DNA of 64,000 bases, taken from assembly GCA_037389465.1 (NCBI GenBank), contig JAZARR010000110.1, positions 2,051,501-2,115,500 on the forward strand, given 5' to 3'. The position numbers and the translations under genes were made by a program. Below, in pieces: positions 28,901 through 42,200 of the stretch (positions are counted from its first letter, which is position 1; each line of letters begins with the position of its first letter). Source of the stretch: Baylisascaris procyonis. Its lineage: Eukaryota > Nematoda > Chromadorea > Rhabditida > Ascarididae. The notes beneath the pieces were generated by a model that worked only from the letters and a program-made list of their open reading frames with translations, did not search any database and was not told the origin of the DNA.

Positions 28901-31900
28901 TCTATTTGCTTCTCATTGCAATAATCCGTGTATGCGGATACTGGTGATGCAGCGGCGCAGCCCCTTATAAAGTTATGTGGATGTGGTTGATATTTGTGAT
29001 TGGGATCACTGATATGAAAAAGTTAAGATAAGCGGGTGATAAGAAAACAATGAATGGAGGCAGCTAGTTATGGAAGCACCTCTTCGCTTTGATTTTATAT
29101 GGCGACCCGCTAGCGGTTATCACTGTCGATGTACTTTCAGTGCGGAGTTTTGTTAAAAAGTTGTCACTCACTGATTGAATGTTGGGAAGTTACCTTCTTT
29201 TAATTAGCTGTAGTAAGCGCCATATGAATAAAATTGAATTGCACACTTTCGTATCAGTAGGCAATTTTACTTATAATCGATGAAACTATTCATAAAAGCG
29301 AATGCGGTTACGGCATCCGACTGGTAAAATTTCGCACCGAAATATCGAAACTGCATTGTTTTAAGGAGAGTCGAGTTGGGAACGATGTTCGCTTTGTGAA
29401 TCACCTTGTGCTAGATTTTGTTCGAATCCACGAAGCGGAGAGTGCAAATGCTAGTGATGGGGTACGTGCGTGCAGAGCATGCAAGAGTGAGCAACCTGCA
29501 ATGGCCGTATGCAAACAATGCGCATCGGATTTATGCAAAAATTGTGTACAAGCACATCGTGATATGAAGCTATTCGATGGCCATACAGTAAGTGCAATGC
29601 ATCGCTTTATTGAAGGCCTAATAATTTCTGAGCGGTTATTTTGCATATATTATATTTGCTTTGTAATATTTTGGTGCATTCATTCGCTTCTTTATTGAAA
29701 GAAAATATAAAGTTTCACTAATGTTGCTATAGTTTAATGTGATCCACTCTCGAAGCGATTATATTGTTTTTATATATTTTCCGGTATTTTTTTTTTTCAT
29801 TGTGCAATGTGCTATATTTTTTCATAACGTATTTTGTTTTACAAGGTAGCTAGCATAGAAAGTGAGCAGTTTCTGAAATGTTAGTATACTGTTTAGGCTT
29901 ACACGTTGGTGGTTATATCGTGCTATCTTTTTAGATGCATACCTGTATGTCTGTGGAAATGTCTTGGTCAGCAATACCCTCTATAGCCATTGTTGCCGAT
30001 AGTCGATGTGTTGTTCTCTCTTTTCATCTTTCGTTGACTATTTATGTCGCAATAGCCACATGGAGTTTAGGTGTTGACCTATTCGGAGGTGGCCGAGAAT
30101 GAATTGGAGTTGCCTCACGAGCCAGTAATGTGCATAAGTCATCCGACGGTACCCTATACTACACTGTGCACCTCTTGCGAGACTCTTATCTGTGCGCAGT
30201 GCCAACCAGAACATGCTGACTCACGACACCACAATATCGTGCAAGTCGATGAACGAGTGGGACAACTCATCATCACCGAACTTAGAGATATCGCTGCCCA
30301 TGCTGACGCAAAGGTAAGGTTATTTTTATACTTATCTAAACATGGGGGGGGGGGGGGAATTAGAGGCTAATGCGCCGTAAAAGTGTTTTATTTTGATTTG
30401 CGTCGAATTGCCTAATCTTAAAAAGCTGAAAGGCGTTTTATTTTCTTAGAGCAATATACAAGCGGCGCTTGCAGCGCAAACTGAGATTTAGACACAGTAG
30501 TCCAAGCTACTCCTTTTGGCTTGTGTCATAGAAGGGATTTTATTTCACTTGGTTAATAAAGCTTTCTCCCACCTCCTCCCTCCCTCCCCCCTTCCCCCCC
30601 AAAAAAATCGATTTCTTATATCTGAAGCATCTTTCCTTCTTTTTCTAGTCTATGCCATTAAGGCTATTATCCGCTGTGCTCCCTGGCAATAGTAAATCTA
30701 AGCTACGAATTATAGGCAAAAGCAACGGAGAGTGCATGTGGTTGTATTCCGGGACGTCAACGTTTGTTGGCTGATCAGTACGAGGCGGCACACTCTCAAA
30801 TAGAGGAGGCATTCGCCGACTATCAGCACATCCTGGAAGAGGCTAAGCAACGATTGCTGAGTGAATTGGAGAAGGTGCGCGATGAGCAGGATTCACAACT
30901 CAACAACCTCTCACATCGTATATCCCTCACCGCCGTCAGAATTGCAGACGCACTTGCGTAATGCATCGTTTTGGTTTTATTTTATTTTTTTTTTTTTTAC
31001 TGCTCTCAATCCTTTCAGTGAGCATTTATTTTTGTTGCTCTTGCTATTTAGTGCATAATCGAAATGAAATCATTGATAAATTAGATGGATTTAATTGAAA
31101 GTTTAATGGCTAATCTTATAGCCTTGCTTTAATTAGGTCATGCATTAAAAGGAATTCATTAAATGTGATGCTAAGTAAGCATTCACCAAATCCCTATTTG
31201 AACATTAAATTGAGTATACGAAAGGCTCATAAAAGTTCCATTGAGCTTTTTATGTTTCTTTGTTATTTTCTTACATAACCATTCGTTCTTATATGTCGTC
31301 TTATTTTGCAATGAAAGAATGGGAAATTATAATAGATGCATCAGCGTTTTTATACGCTTAATAGTATTCATTGATATGATGTATAGTAAAAGAGCAAGTA
31401 CACTTTTTAGAAATTCTCGAAAAAAAATTACATTTACCAAGAAGTTGGTGAGTAGAAACGCATTACATTGGGTCCGATTTCAGAAGTCAGTTGCCGATGC
31501 TTGAATCTCATTGGAAACTGTCGTAATATTGTAATAGATAAATTTTATGTAAATAGATGAAAGGTAGCTGCCGTTCAGATTCACGGAGAGGTTGCTGGCG
31601 AAAGGTTCGGCGTTCGAACTTCTCGCAAGTCGTAAGAAGGTGCGTCAACAACTTACATCTCTAGCACATAGTATTCCCGATATGAGTAGCACTGTGGAGC
31701 TGTCATTCTCACGTGCATCGCATGCACAATTCGCAAAGCATCTCAACGCTATCGTTGGCAGTGTTTCTTGTTAGTTTTCATTTAGTATTTACTTTTTATT
31801 CTATTTTTATACCTATATTTATTTATTTCATGGTTTCAACCCACAATAGATGAAACTGGGAGAGTATTCTAAATAAACGGATCAACTTTAGTTTCCCGGA

Positions 31901-34635
31901 TTTTGATGGGGTTATAGATAATGGAGGTACCATGGGATTTGCATATGCAAGGCTTCTTACGCAGCTGCTTGAAGGGGGCGAAAACCAAATTTCTAGGAGG
32001 AAGTTTCTTCTTAATGCAAAGGCAGTGCCGATTGATGAGTGGATCAGTGAAAATCGAAATATTAACCACATGTTTGGGCACCTCACCATTTGTTTATTAT
32101 CAAAGTTAGAGAGTAAAAATAAATAAATATGCAAAATCTTCATAGAAGGCTTCAAGGACTCCGAAGACGCGTTAGGATCGCTCCTATGAGGAATTTAGGC
32201 TCTTTTTTTGATAAGCATAAGCTCTTCGTCCTGCAGCTGTGCTAATGGTCTTCCGGTTATTACAGACATAAACATAGCACCTTGTAAGTATAAAAAGAGA
32301 GTAAGTATAAATACATTTGAATACTTGATTTTAAATACATGAACTTATCGTAGTATTTGTCTATTGCTGCTTATTTATAAGCATCTGATCCAGCATTTTA
32401 TCTTTTTCTCAGGCAATATTTGCAGGTATCTCCGGCGGAGATTTTTTAAATTATATTTCTCTCACCTGGCCAAATATGGCTTCTCTGTGAGATAGTACTT
32501 GGATCCATGCTCATAATTTAAAGAGCTTTTCGGCGGCATTTCGGTACGTACTATTTGAAGTCAGCCATCTGGCGAATTCTCTATTGCATCATATTGGTCC
32601 CTTACTAATAGATAGGAGTATTGCTTAATCAGTTGTTGTTTTTGGACGAATTAATATCGCTGCAGGTCGTCTTGTTGCGGAGGCGGTGAAGGATGATTCA
32701 TTATTGGCATCGACCCGTTCGTTCGATTTAAGTTCACTGAGGCAGCTATCAATGACGCGTACGTTCCCATCAGATCCTTCTCTTGCCCAGGCAACGTCAT
32801 CAGGTACTCCGACAACCAGGACAACGCCTTCGATCGGGAACACTCAGACCTCGGCATTCTCTACCTATAGTGAGTGATGATTGGAACCGTATAGCTTATT
32901 CATGGCATTGTGTTTTTGTTAGATTATTGACGATTCTATAACCAAATTCGACCATTATTGTTTAGCATCAATAATTCACTTTGCATCTTCTGTGCGTGTT
33001 ACTATGGACGGAGGTTTCCTGTTAGGATTATTTCTGACTTAAATTTAGCATAATCCTTCATAAATTGATTGATAGGGAGAGGAGGGAGAGGGGAAAGATG
33101 CGAATGAGAGTGCGTGGAATTGCTTTTTTTTTCTCATCTCGATTGGTTGTGAGGGAAGAGATGTTTATAAGTAGTGACTATAATTACACCCAAACTTGTT
33201 CTAAGTAATGGTGCTTGACGAAAGTCGCAGTTTAAAATTTCTGTCGACTTAGTTAACTTAGTTACACTACCATAACTTAGTTAAAATAGCAAGATGCATT
33301 TTCTTAGACTAATTTTCTATAGTGTTGGCCTGAATGAATGTCTTCATTGGGTTATCGAGAATCTAAATGATACTGTAGTATGCGATAGCAAGCTATATGA
33401 TTTATCTCAGTGAGGTAGATCTCCAATTTTGGCTTAGAGTAGGATGACGATCACTAATTAAAGTACCATTAATTGTTGATGCTAAATTTTGTGGTATCAT
33501 GTGTCTTGTTAAATGTGAGACTTTTCTCTTATATTGCTGCCGTCAAAACTGAATTTGAAATAAAATGGCAGTAATTATGATGTGTTGGTGGTGCTGAATG
33601 CTGCCTTAGTATGAAGGCTGGTTTGCGTTTGAAGGCAGTGGTCCGGGTACGATTGGAATGGAGCGTCGCCAGAAGTCCACTTCCCTATCGGCGCATAACT
33701 CGGTGGCCGACTTCAGCGATGGATGGCCGCCTTCTAGTATCCCACCAGAACCGCCTAGTCCTTCGCCACCGAGCGATTTTGCTCCCGTCAGTCTATTTTT
33801 TTGCTTCATTTTTTTTTTCAATTCGTTTTTTCTGTTGTATACTAATGACTCATCTTTCCTTAAGAGATGCATTGTTTTTTCTATAATATGATTTATTAGC
33901 CACATGAGTATTATTTGATTGCTCAGCGTAAGTGCATTGAAGTTTTCAGATGCGCGGTATAGCGACCAGTGAGAGTTCATTTTACAATTGGCCACCAAGT
34001 TCGAATCCCCCACCGGTAACTGATTCACGACCGGGTACACACGCTGTATTGCCTCAGCCAACACCCAGCAACACTGTGCCATCGTCGATTCATGCAATGA
34101 ATGCACAACATATGTCAGCGGCAATGAATAGCATCTTGGGCATGCAGAAACCGAATAGCCTTTGGATGGTTAGTCGCTTAGTTGACTTCATTTTCGCATT
34201 GTTCACATATGATATGGATGGTAGACGTATCCTCTTCTTATGCGAATGAATTGCATTGCAGGAACGATTCTCGCTTGCAGATTGCATAAAGATTGCGTTA
34301 TAGGAATTGCAATAGACCTGCATGGAAACAATGATTTGGCAATGTGAATTGCTGTGAAGTGCATTTTTGCAAATTGTGTGCATATGCATTTTGCAAGCAA
34401 TTTATTTAATTGCTTCATTACCCATCAAAGACATAATCAGAGTAGCTATTCTAGATGAAGAAATGCATCTGAAGGCGATCGATTCTGTAATGTTTACGCG
34501 GATATTTCAATTCTTTGAATCGTAGATATTATCGTAATTGAAATCAATGAGCCACTCATCTTTTGAAAAATTTTGAAGCATATGATGATTTTTTATTTGA
34601 ATGTTTTCAGCGAATGTGCACTTTCGTTTTTTTTT

Positions 34636-34677
<42 letters not shown>

Positions 34678-37600
34678 ATTGATGTCGTGAGCAGAAAACC
34701 CTCAAAGGGATTTTATTGAGCGAACTGAGCACTGAATTTGGCCTGTAAACATATTTATTGTCGATGATTTTTGAACCGAAAATCGACGATTTTTGGTGGA
34801 GAAGGGATGCAGAAAAAAGAACATAGATACGCCCAACTCATCGTTCGTCAGTTTCTTTTTTTTTTGCTTCAGTGAGCAATTTTATGCAATTAGGCACCGA
34901 TATTGCATGAAATAGTGCAGATTATTTGATCGAACATAGCGAAGTGTTAATGTGGAAATGGGGACTAATGGAGAAGATTATTTGAATGCTGACTTTTTAA
35001 TGTCTTTATTTTTTGTTTATTTTATTTATTTATTTTACTTTGTATAATCATGCAAACGTTTCAAGGCCAAAAATATGATTTTCTATCGCATCCTTGAGCG
35101 ATAATTACGTCAGCACATGTCTGCAGAATTTCTTAACTGACTAAGAATCAAGAGAGAAGTATGGTCTGGTTTGTATATTGTTTTTAACATTAGATATGCT
35201 GTATATTATCATGACAAAGAATGAAATATTGCGTAATAGCTTGGAGTTTATTGAGTTTTTAGTTTTATTAATTGCTTCCCCAATAATGAAAAACATTTGA
35301 TTGCGATAATGGTTTTTTTATTGCGATCTTCAGCTCTTTTTAAGAACTCCTAGTCCTCCGATGATACAATTCGCAGTCAAACACACTCACTTGGCCATAC
35401 AGACCTTTGGGATGCCAATTTTAGGTATTCAGTTTTTGGATGTATGCGGCAGCGAGTCGGAGAAATGCTCGTTTTAATCATTGATAGAGAATCACTCATA
35501 TATGTTTTATTATCCAAGTTTATTTTGTCTTTCATTTCATTTGCTAAGCTAATATGTGTCAATAAATGGCCGAAATAGGTGTATAACTTGGAAACTTTCC
35601 ATTGAAAGTAGAAGTCGATTGCTGTGTGCATAGGATTTTTTTTTTGAAGAATACCATCACAGTACCCGTACCTGTCCATATATCTACTCATCTTTCGAAG
35701 TATCGTAATTGTTGATTATAGGCTCAGCAGGCAGCAGCCGCGGTGGCAGCAGCTGGTCAGCTACCGAACGCATTTGCGATGCCCGTACGACATCGTACAG
35801 CCACGTCAATCTTTGATCCACTCGTCGATCCATCAGCACTTCGTCTTGCATTGAACTCACTTGGCGCAGGTGTAGTTGATGCTGCTTCTTTGGCAGCTCT
35901 TCAATCTGCTCTTCCTCAAATTCCACCTCCTCTGAGTCGACAATCTCAATGTGGCACTCCTTCGGAACAAATCGCCGCATCCGCCGTTGGACTATTGAAT
36001 GATCGTCAATTTCTTGTGAGTTCTTATTTGTTTTAGTGTATTCTTTAATTTATTGTGATCAGTGGTCATTCCATGAGAATAGACGTTAATTAGGCAGAAT
36101 TGAATTCCGCTTGATGTGATGTGAATTAGCCAGAACGTCTTTTCGTGCTGTGTATGGCGCCGGTCTTTGAAGCACAAACCATTTTTAAGTGTAATCAAAA
36201 AACACCTTTTTTAATTAACCGTAAAGAATTATGACAATGGTAATATTGTGGCTTCCAGAGTATCATTTTTATAGAATGGAGATTTTGGCTGCAAGATCCG
36301 TCCTCATTCCCCTCCCACCCTCAGTATTGCTGTTTTTTGATTTTTGAGAAGTGGCTATTTAGAGGTGCCCAAGCTTAAATCTATTTCTACAAAGTTTAGC
36401 AGCATCCAGACAATTGCTATTCACTAGTCAGATGTGTCGGTTACAATTATAATAGCGAACTAAATGCTTTAGGGATTGCCACGTGGTGTAGTTCCGAAGA
36501 ATATCGTTGGTGCGAGTGACCTGGTTCTTCGATGGCATATCGGAGGCATTGGTGTTGGTCCGGGCCAATTTAACTCCCCTCATGGATTTTGTCTTGGTTG
36601 TGACGACGAAATCCTTGTCGCAGATACGAACAATCATCGTATTCAGGTCCTTATTATCTACTAAGTTGGATGCAACTGGCCATTATATCAGCAGACAGCT
36701 AGGGTTCCTCCGTTCTTTTATATGAAAATGGGAGTGTTTCAGTCCCTTATTGAGGAATCTGTAAAGTTTATGTTTTATTCTGAAGAGATTGCTCTTCTGG
36801 CGTAGTCGTTATTCCATTATTGTTCATACCTATATGCTCCGCTTCTGTTTTTGAGCAAAAGGCTTTGTTTCCTGTATTTTTTTCCGTGTTTTTATGTATG
36901 AATATACCGTGCAAGAGCAGCATCTACAGTAGTATGTTGCGTCACCCAGTATGCTTCTCTTTTTTTTTTGGGGTGGGGGGGGGGTTGGTTTGTGAATTTT
37001 TTGTTGTTTCTCTAGCTGGGCGTTTTAGGCAAATCGGTGTAACGCAGTCGGAGGCTCGAGATTTCACTTCATATTTATCGGTTTTTATTTAAATTGCATT
37101 CAAATTATGTTGTTGTCATTGACGTGCATTTGCAGATTCTCTCAAAACAAGGCAAGATGGTGATGCAATTCGGCATCGCGGGTACGGATGACGGTCATTT
37201 GTTCTATCCAAAGAAAGTAGTCGCTCTTAGGCCGAGAGCGTCATTACCCGACGGAGGTTATATTGTAGTGGATAAAGGCGACAATAAGGCTCGACTTCAG
37301 CTATTCAGTAAAGTGGGCGAATTCATTCACAAAATTGGTATGGTTTTTTAGCATTATTATAGGCATGTTATTTTTTATTCAACGAAAAGATTCGTGCATA
37401 AAGTGTTAGTGCATAAAGTGTTAAAGGGGAATGTGAGTGAAAAATACGAGGTTAAGGTGAATAGATCATTGATGCATGGAGAAGATGCAAATGAAATCGT
37501 CTATTAATATGAAAGCGCATTCAGTATCGATTAAGCATAGCGTGGTGATGAGGGCATCTATTAAGGCCTCAGGGGTATTAATAGAGACGATACGGTTTTG

Positions 37601-39214
37601 TATTGTTGACCACTTTCGATAGCACTTCTTATTTTTGAGAACACTTGATGTCCATCTAAAGCTTTTTGACTAGAAAATGAAGGGAAGGGGTTGCTATTTG
37701 TGTCAATTCTTTCGGAGTTATTATTAAATTGGTGGTCAGTTTCGTATTGCGATCTCTGTTTTCAGTCTATCGTTATTTACGGATGAGGTGCTTCTTCTTC
37801 TGCTGAGGTTTATTTTCAATCTGCATCACCAAATCGTCTATTGTTGATGGATGTTCGTTTGTTTGAATATAAATTAGATGACATAGGCGTATCCTCTACT
37901 CATCTAGTTTCTGGGATATATTGGGATATAGCTGTGTAATGCATTCATGGGTTGATAATGCATTTTGAAGAGAATCGTTTTCAGTGGCATCTTATATCGA
38001 GTATGTATCAGCATTAACCGTGAATGATGCGGGTCACGTAGTCGTATTCAATAGTACGAGTGCGATGTTTGTGCTCGATGTGGACCAAGGACCAATCGCA
38101 AAGATACTAAAATGGGCCGATTGCGGGAAGATGCTATGCGAGGCGTCCGATGTGTCCGTCTTTGAGGGTCTCTATTATGTCACCGACTATAAACAACACT
38201 GTGTTGTTGTGCTCACCATTGATGGTATGCTGTGTTATTTCTATTCTAATCGGCGAAGAAAAGGAAATTGAGTTAATACTACTTTTCAGAGAACTTTTTT
38301 CATAATTCTTATCTTCGCATCCAGTAGTGATTTGCATTACTGGATCACTTACAAAGGAATATTCTAAAATTTATCACTCAATGTTTTTGAATGTAATGTT
38401 GAGTTGAAGATATTCGCAAAGCATGTGATATATGCCAATTTTCTTCAAGACTTCAAGGTCTGTAAATCTTTTGTAAACACTGTGCAGAAAGGCATCATTG
38501 GTGATATATAATGAGAGAATGATGTTTGCAGGCGATTTGGTGCGTCGTTTCGGTGCATTTGAGCATACACCGTACCCGATCGGGGTGGATGTCTCGAAGA
38601 CTGGTGATGTATTGGTTGCAGATTCACATGGCAATCATTTCCATATCCTTGTATGCTCGAAGACTGGTCAGCGATTGCAAGATTTCGAATGCACACAGCT
38701 AAAGGTATTGTTAAAGGATTGCTATAGTTTTTGATGCATGTATAAAAGTGTTTTGCGTGGTTATAACATTGGTGGCCGATAGAGGTTTAGGGGGATTCAC
38801 GAATAGCCACTTCACACATAGGAATGGCGATTACAATAGATGATCATTGGCACGAGTGTATCGCATAAGACTGTAATTCCGTTGATTATGATTTGTAAAA
38901 AGTGTGGGATGTTGTTGTTCAAGAAGAACGTTGAAAAAAAAAACCTGCAAAGTTTCAAAAAATCTGAAAAAAAACTGCAAAATTTCAAAAAATCTGAAAA
39001 AAAAGAACTGGGGAATTTCAAAAAATCTATCTTAGATTTACTCATTCAAAAATATCCACTGAGACTGTCTGTTTAAATCCCCAGTTGCAGGTGTGTCTCA
39101 TTGCAGGTATCGCGATGCGTTGGACTTCGCATAACGTCAGAAGGGAATATTGTATCGATATCGAAGCATAACCACAATGTGCTTATGTTCAATACACTCT
39201 ACTTGAATCACTAA
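25961..39214 (+). CDS. TRIM-NHL protein (RING, two B-boxes, coiled coil, NHL repeats)
   Basis: Putative RNA-binding E3 ligase of the Brat/Mei-P26/NHL-2/NCL-1 group, controlling mRNAs and miRNA activity. Sixteen exons: 25961-26038, 27487-27633, 28366-28554, 29366-29587, 30071-30313, 30716-30957, 31579-31760, 32666-32869, 33635-33786, 33950-34168, 35722-36015, 36473-36646, 37136-37337, 37985-38224, 38532-38704, 39107-39214, giving 1022 aa. RING: C66, C69, C81, H83, C86, C89, then a 43-residue loop to C133 and C136. B-box 1 spans about 174-211 and B-box 2 about 233-266. A helical coiled-coil region covers about 290-430. A Pro/Ser/Ala-rich linker follows (435-725), then a six-bladed-type NHL propeller (735-1022; [24 protein letters not shown]). 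No filamin domain is seen, which argues against LIN-41. The NHL part is more divergent than NCL-1/Brat, so NHL-2 is my best guess. Exons 4 and 9 use AAG acceptors. Exon 8 could instead start at 32633. Confidence 0.94.
26339..26364. repeat. (AATGC)n pentanucleotide repeat
   Basis: About five copies of AATGC in intron 1 of the TRIM-NHL gene. Just downstream, at about 26440-26498, a unit of about 29 bp (GTAGTGAATGGAGTTGT followed by GTCTAGTTAG) is duplicated in tandem. Confidence 0.8.
31854..32126 (+). other. Intronic 90-codon open frame of unknown nature
   Basis: Within intron 7 of the TRIM-NHL gene, one plus frame stays open from 31854 to a TAA at 32124-32126. It has protein-like composition ([51 protein letters not shown]). 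A TAG acceptor-like site lies just upstream (CCACAATAG). There is no upstream ATG in the first part; Met occurs at 31932. I do not recognise the family. It could be a terminal exon, a pseudogene fragment or chance. Confidence 0.3.
34637..34676 (+). repeat. Poly(T) tract of 40
   Basis: Forty consecutive T residues, preceded by nine more after a single G, in intron 10 of the TRIM-NHL gene. It may be the poly(A) tail of an antisense retroposed copy or simple slippage. No adjacent retrogene is evident. Confidence 0.9.
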
Positions 39215-42200
39215 GAGAGTGGAGAATATTTTTTGTTTTATATCATTTCTTCTTGGGTTTTTTTTTTCACCCCAAAGTGCCGCATTTTGCGGCTTTTTTT
39301 TTTAAGGCGAGCTTCCTTCCGTCTTTGTTCTAGACGGGTGCTTGCCTTCGCTTTGTTTCAATGCTCTTTTGACGTCATTTTGACGCATTGAATTGATCGC
39401 ATTTCAGCATATTCTACTTGAAATGTTTTTGGTCGAATGTGGCCAACTATCCAACCACTATCTTGTTTGAATTTTTTATTGTCATTAAGTGACAGCTGGA
39501 AAACATTTGAAAATTGAAATTCGATATTTTTTTAAATATTATTTGCTCCGTTATATGAGCTTGAATCCAATCAGAGTTCTGCAGAAAGAGTGCGTATTTG
39601 AGCATTAAAACGCTTAGATTTTATTGAATCGCCCGTTGTGTGAAGAAGTGTTTCTCGGCAACTTGTTGAAGAGGGAATAACACACAACGAGTTATCGTAT
39701 TTTTGATTCGGCGATATAATTTCATCTTCGAACGGATAAGAAATATTCTAAAATATAGTTCGATATATTGCGATAAGATGAGTTAATTGTCGATCTTAGC
39801 CTAAAATTTCTCTCATTTTTTTAGGCGATTTAGCATATTCAATTTTATAAAGTTGTGCCAATTCGACCATTTTTATTTGTGTTCGACCCAATGTCCTAAT
39901 CAATACGGTGCTATCGTGGCCTTTTAGACTCACTCACTTCGCGTTTCTCTTGTTTTTTTTTTTTTTTTTTACATATATTATTTGTGTATTTTCAAAATTT
40001 ATTATCTTTTCTTTATTTTTTACATTCAGAGTTTCATAATTTAATTTTCATTTATTTAGCGGCACTGCTGAAGCGAAGGGCTGTGGTTGGGAGGGAAAAG
40101 GGGAGGAGGAAGCGGGAAAGTTTTGATTTATATCCGTCTAATATAAATCAAAATTTCGAAGGAATAAAACTCCACTGAATTCCTCTTAGAGATGAATTTT
40201 TATGGATTTAGGCAAATGCTAAAGAAATATAATAAGCAAAGGAATTTGATATTTTGGGTGATTTCCGGTTAAGGGCCGCAACTTTCGGGGATTATCGAGA
40301 TACAGTCGTTCCGATCAGAAGTGGTGCTATCGATGATTTTGCTCTGTATTTTTGGCGTCCTTCCAATCGCATTAGTGGCAATAGATGTTGAGTTTTTTTT
40401 TAAATTTTTATTTATGGTTTTTTTCTTCATTTTGCTAATTTTTTTTTTCATTATTTTGTTCTCTTTCCGACTCTTTTTGTGATGTATTCAATGCTTAACA
40501 CGGGCTGCCTCTCATATTTTCGGTTTTATCATCGTTTTCTTTCGTTTTGTTTGTGTTTTTTTTTTTTGATATTTATGTAGATATTATTTCGTTTTCCACC
40601 GTAGTTTTTTTTCCCAGCATTTCTAAAATCAGGTCATAATTTGGAAAATTTAGCATTTTGGCCATTTTTGTCCGGCGCATTGAATTTTGAGGCAGATATC
40701 GAGCAATGTGCATCATTTTGGACATTTTATCAAATTGGCCAAATTCAGATGTAGGAATCGAACAAAGCAAGTATAACGTTTGAATACAGAAGCCGACTAG
40801 TTTGAATCATTGGAAATCTAATATTTCACACATCGATTGTTCATGTAGAGGCGAATAGGTGGTGTTTATTTTTTATAAATTGAGGATATGAGATACTGAT
40901 TTTAGAGGTGCATTATTGCTGAAATATATTGCGGTTGTGAGGTGAATCATGTGGTGTTTATCGACATCATCGAAGAATTGATAGTAGTTGTTTATTTGTA
41001 ACAACAAATTATTTGCTTCATTAGGAAGTATTTTATCGTTTCTTTTTTTTTTGAAAGTTTTCTTTCCGCCTCTCTCAATTATTTCATTGTCATATTATTG
41101 AAATTCCCAAATTCATAAATGGAAACGCAATGAACAAGTGAGTGATACGAAATATTCCTCGGCGAGGATGATGATCGACGCATTTAAATTTTTTTTTTGG
41201 CGTTGATCATAGCTTATTAGTTTCAATCATTTGAAGCTATCGATTGCTTTGCGGAAGTTTATTTCGAATATCGGTTTATATTCACCAAATGTGAACCGTT
41301 ACGATCGCTATTGAACTCCTCAAAATTGAAATTATTATGATTGAATGTGATCATTGTTCGTTGCTTATCGTCTTTAATTGTCGGCTTCGATTATCTCAAC
41401 GAGAATTGATCGCCTATAGAAGAGCGAAATTCTTTCGGGAGGATTTCGGAGCATATTCATTATAATCCTCGTCGATTTATTCAAGTGTTGTCTTGTTTAT
41501 TCGCCTTGCAAAATGCTCATTCTTGCATATTATTATGTCGATTTTATTTGAATTCAATTTAATTAATTTTTTTTTAAATTTTCATTTTATTTCCATTGTA
41601 ATATTGCAATTGTTTGTTTCTTTTGCATTATTGCAATTGTTTGTTTCGTTGTAATATTGAAATTTTTCTCTTTTTTTTTAACGATTTAAATTATGAGAGC
41701 TTTCTTTATGCACTTATATCCGCCATTCTATAATAGATTGCTTTTAGAGGTGCGCTTCTTTAACAAAGCTTTTCACTTGTAAAAGTTTATTAAAATAGAT
41801 TGCCTAAGGAATATTATTTCTCCCTCTCTCATCAACTGTTTTTTTTCTCACTAACCATTTTGGTTCCCTCTTTTTCGTGTTTTTTTTTCTCTATTTCTCC
41901 CATATTCCTCATTATTTCTACATTTCCTAGATTGTTCTTTCTATCTCTTCCCTCTCGTAAAATTACTCTCGTCTATATATGCGTGTTTATGTGTGTATGT
42001 GCGATATTATTCTTTCTTTTATTGTTTAATTGTTTTCTTCTCTATTGAAATATTGCGTCAATTTCTATCAAGTAATTGATCTCAGAATCAGCGAGTCAGT
42101 CAGTCTTTATGGTTTGTTTATTTGTTTTGTTTTTTTGTTTTTTAATTTTTTGATTTTTTTTATATTTAGAGATTTTTTTTCTCACTATGTGAATAATTGT

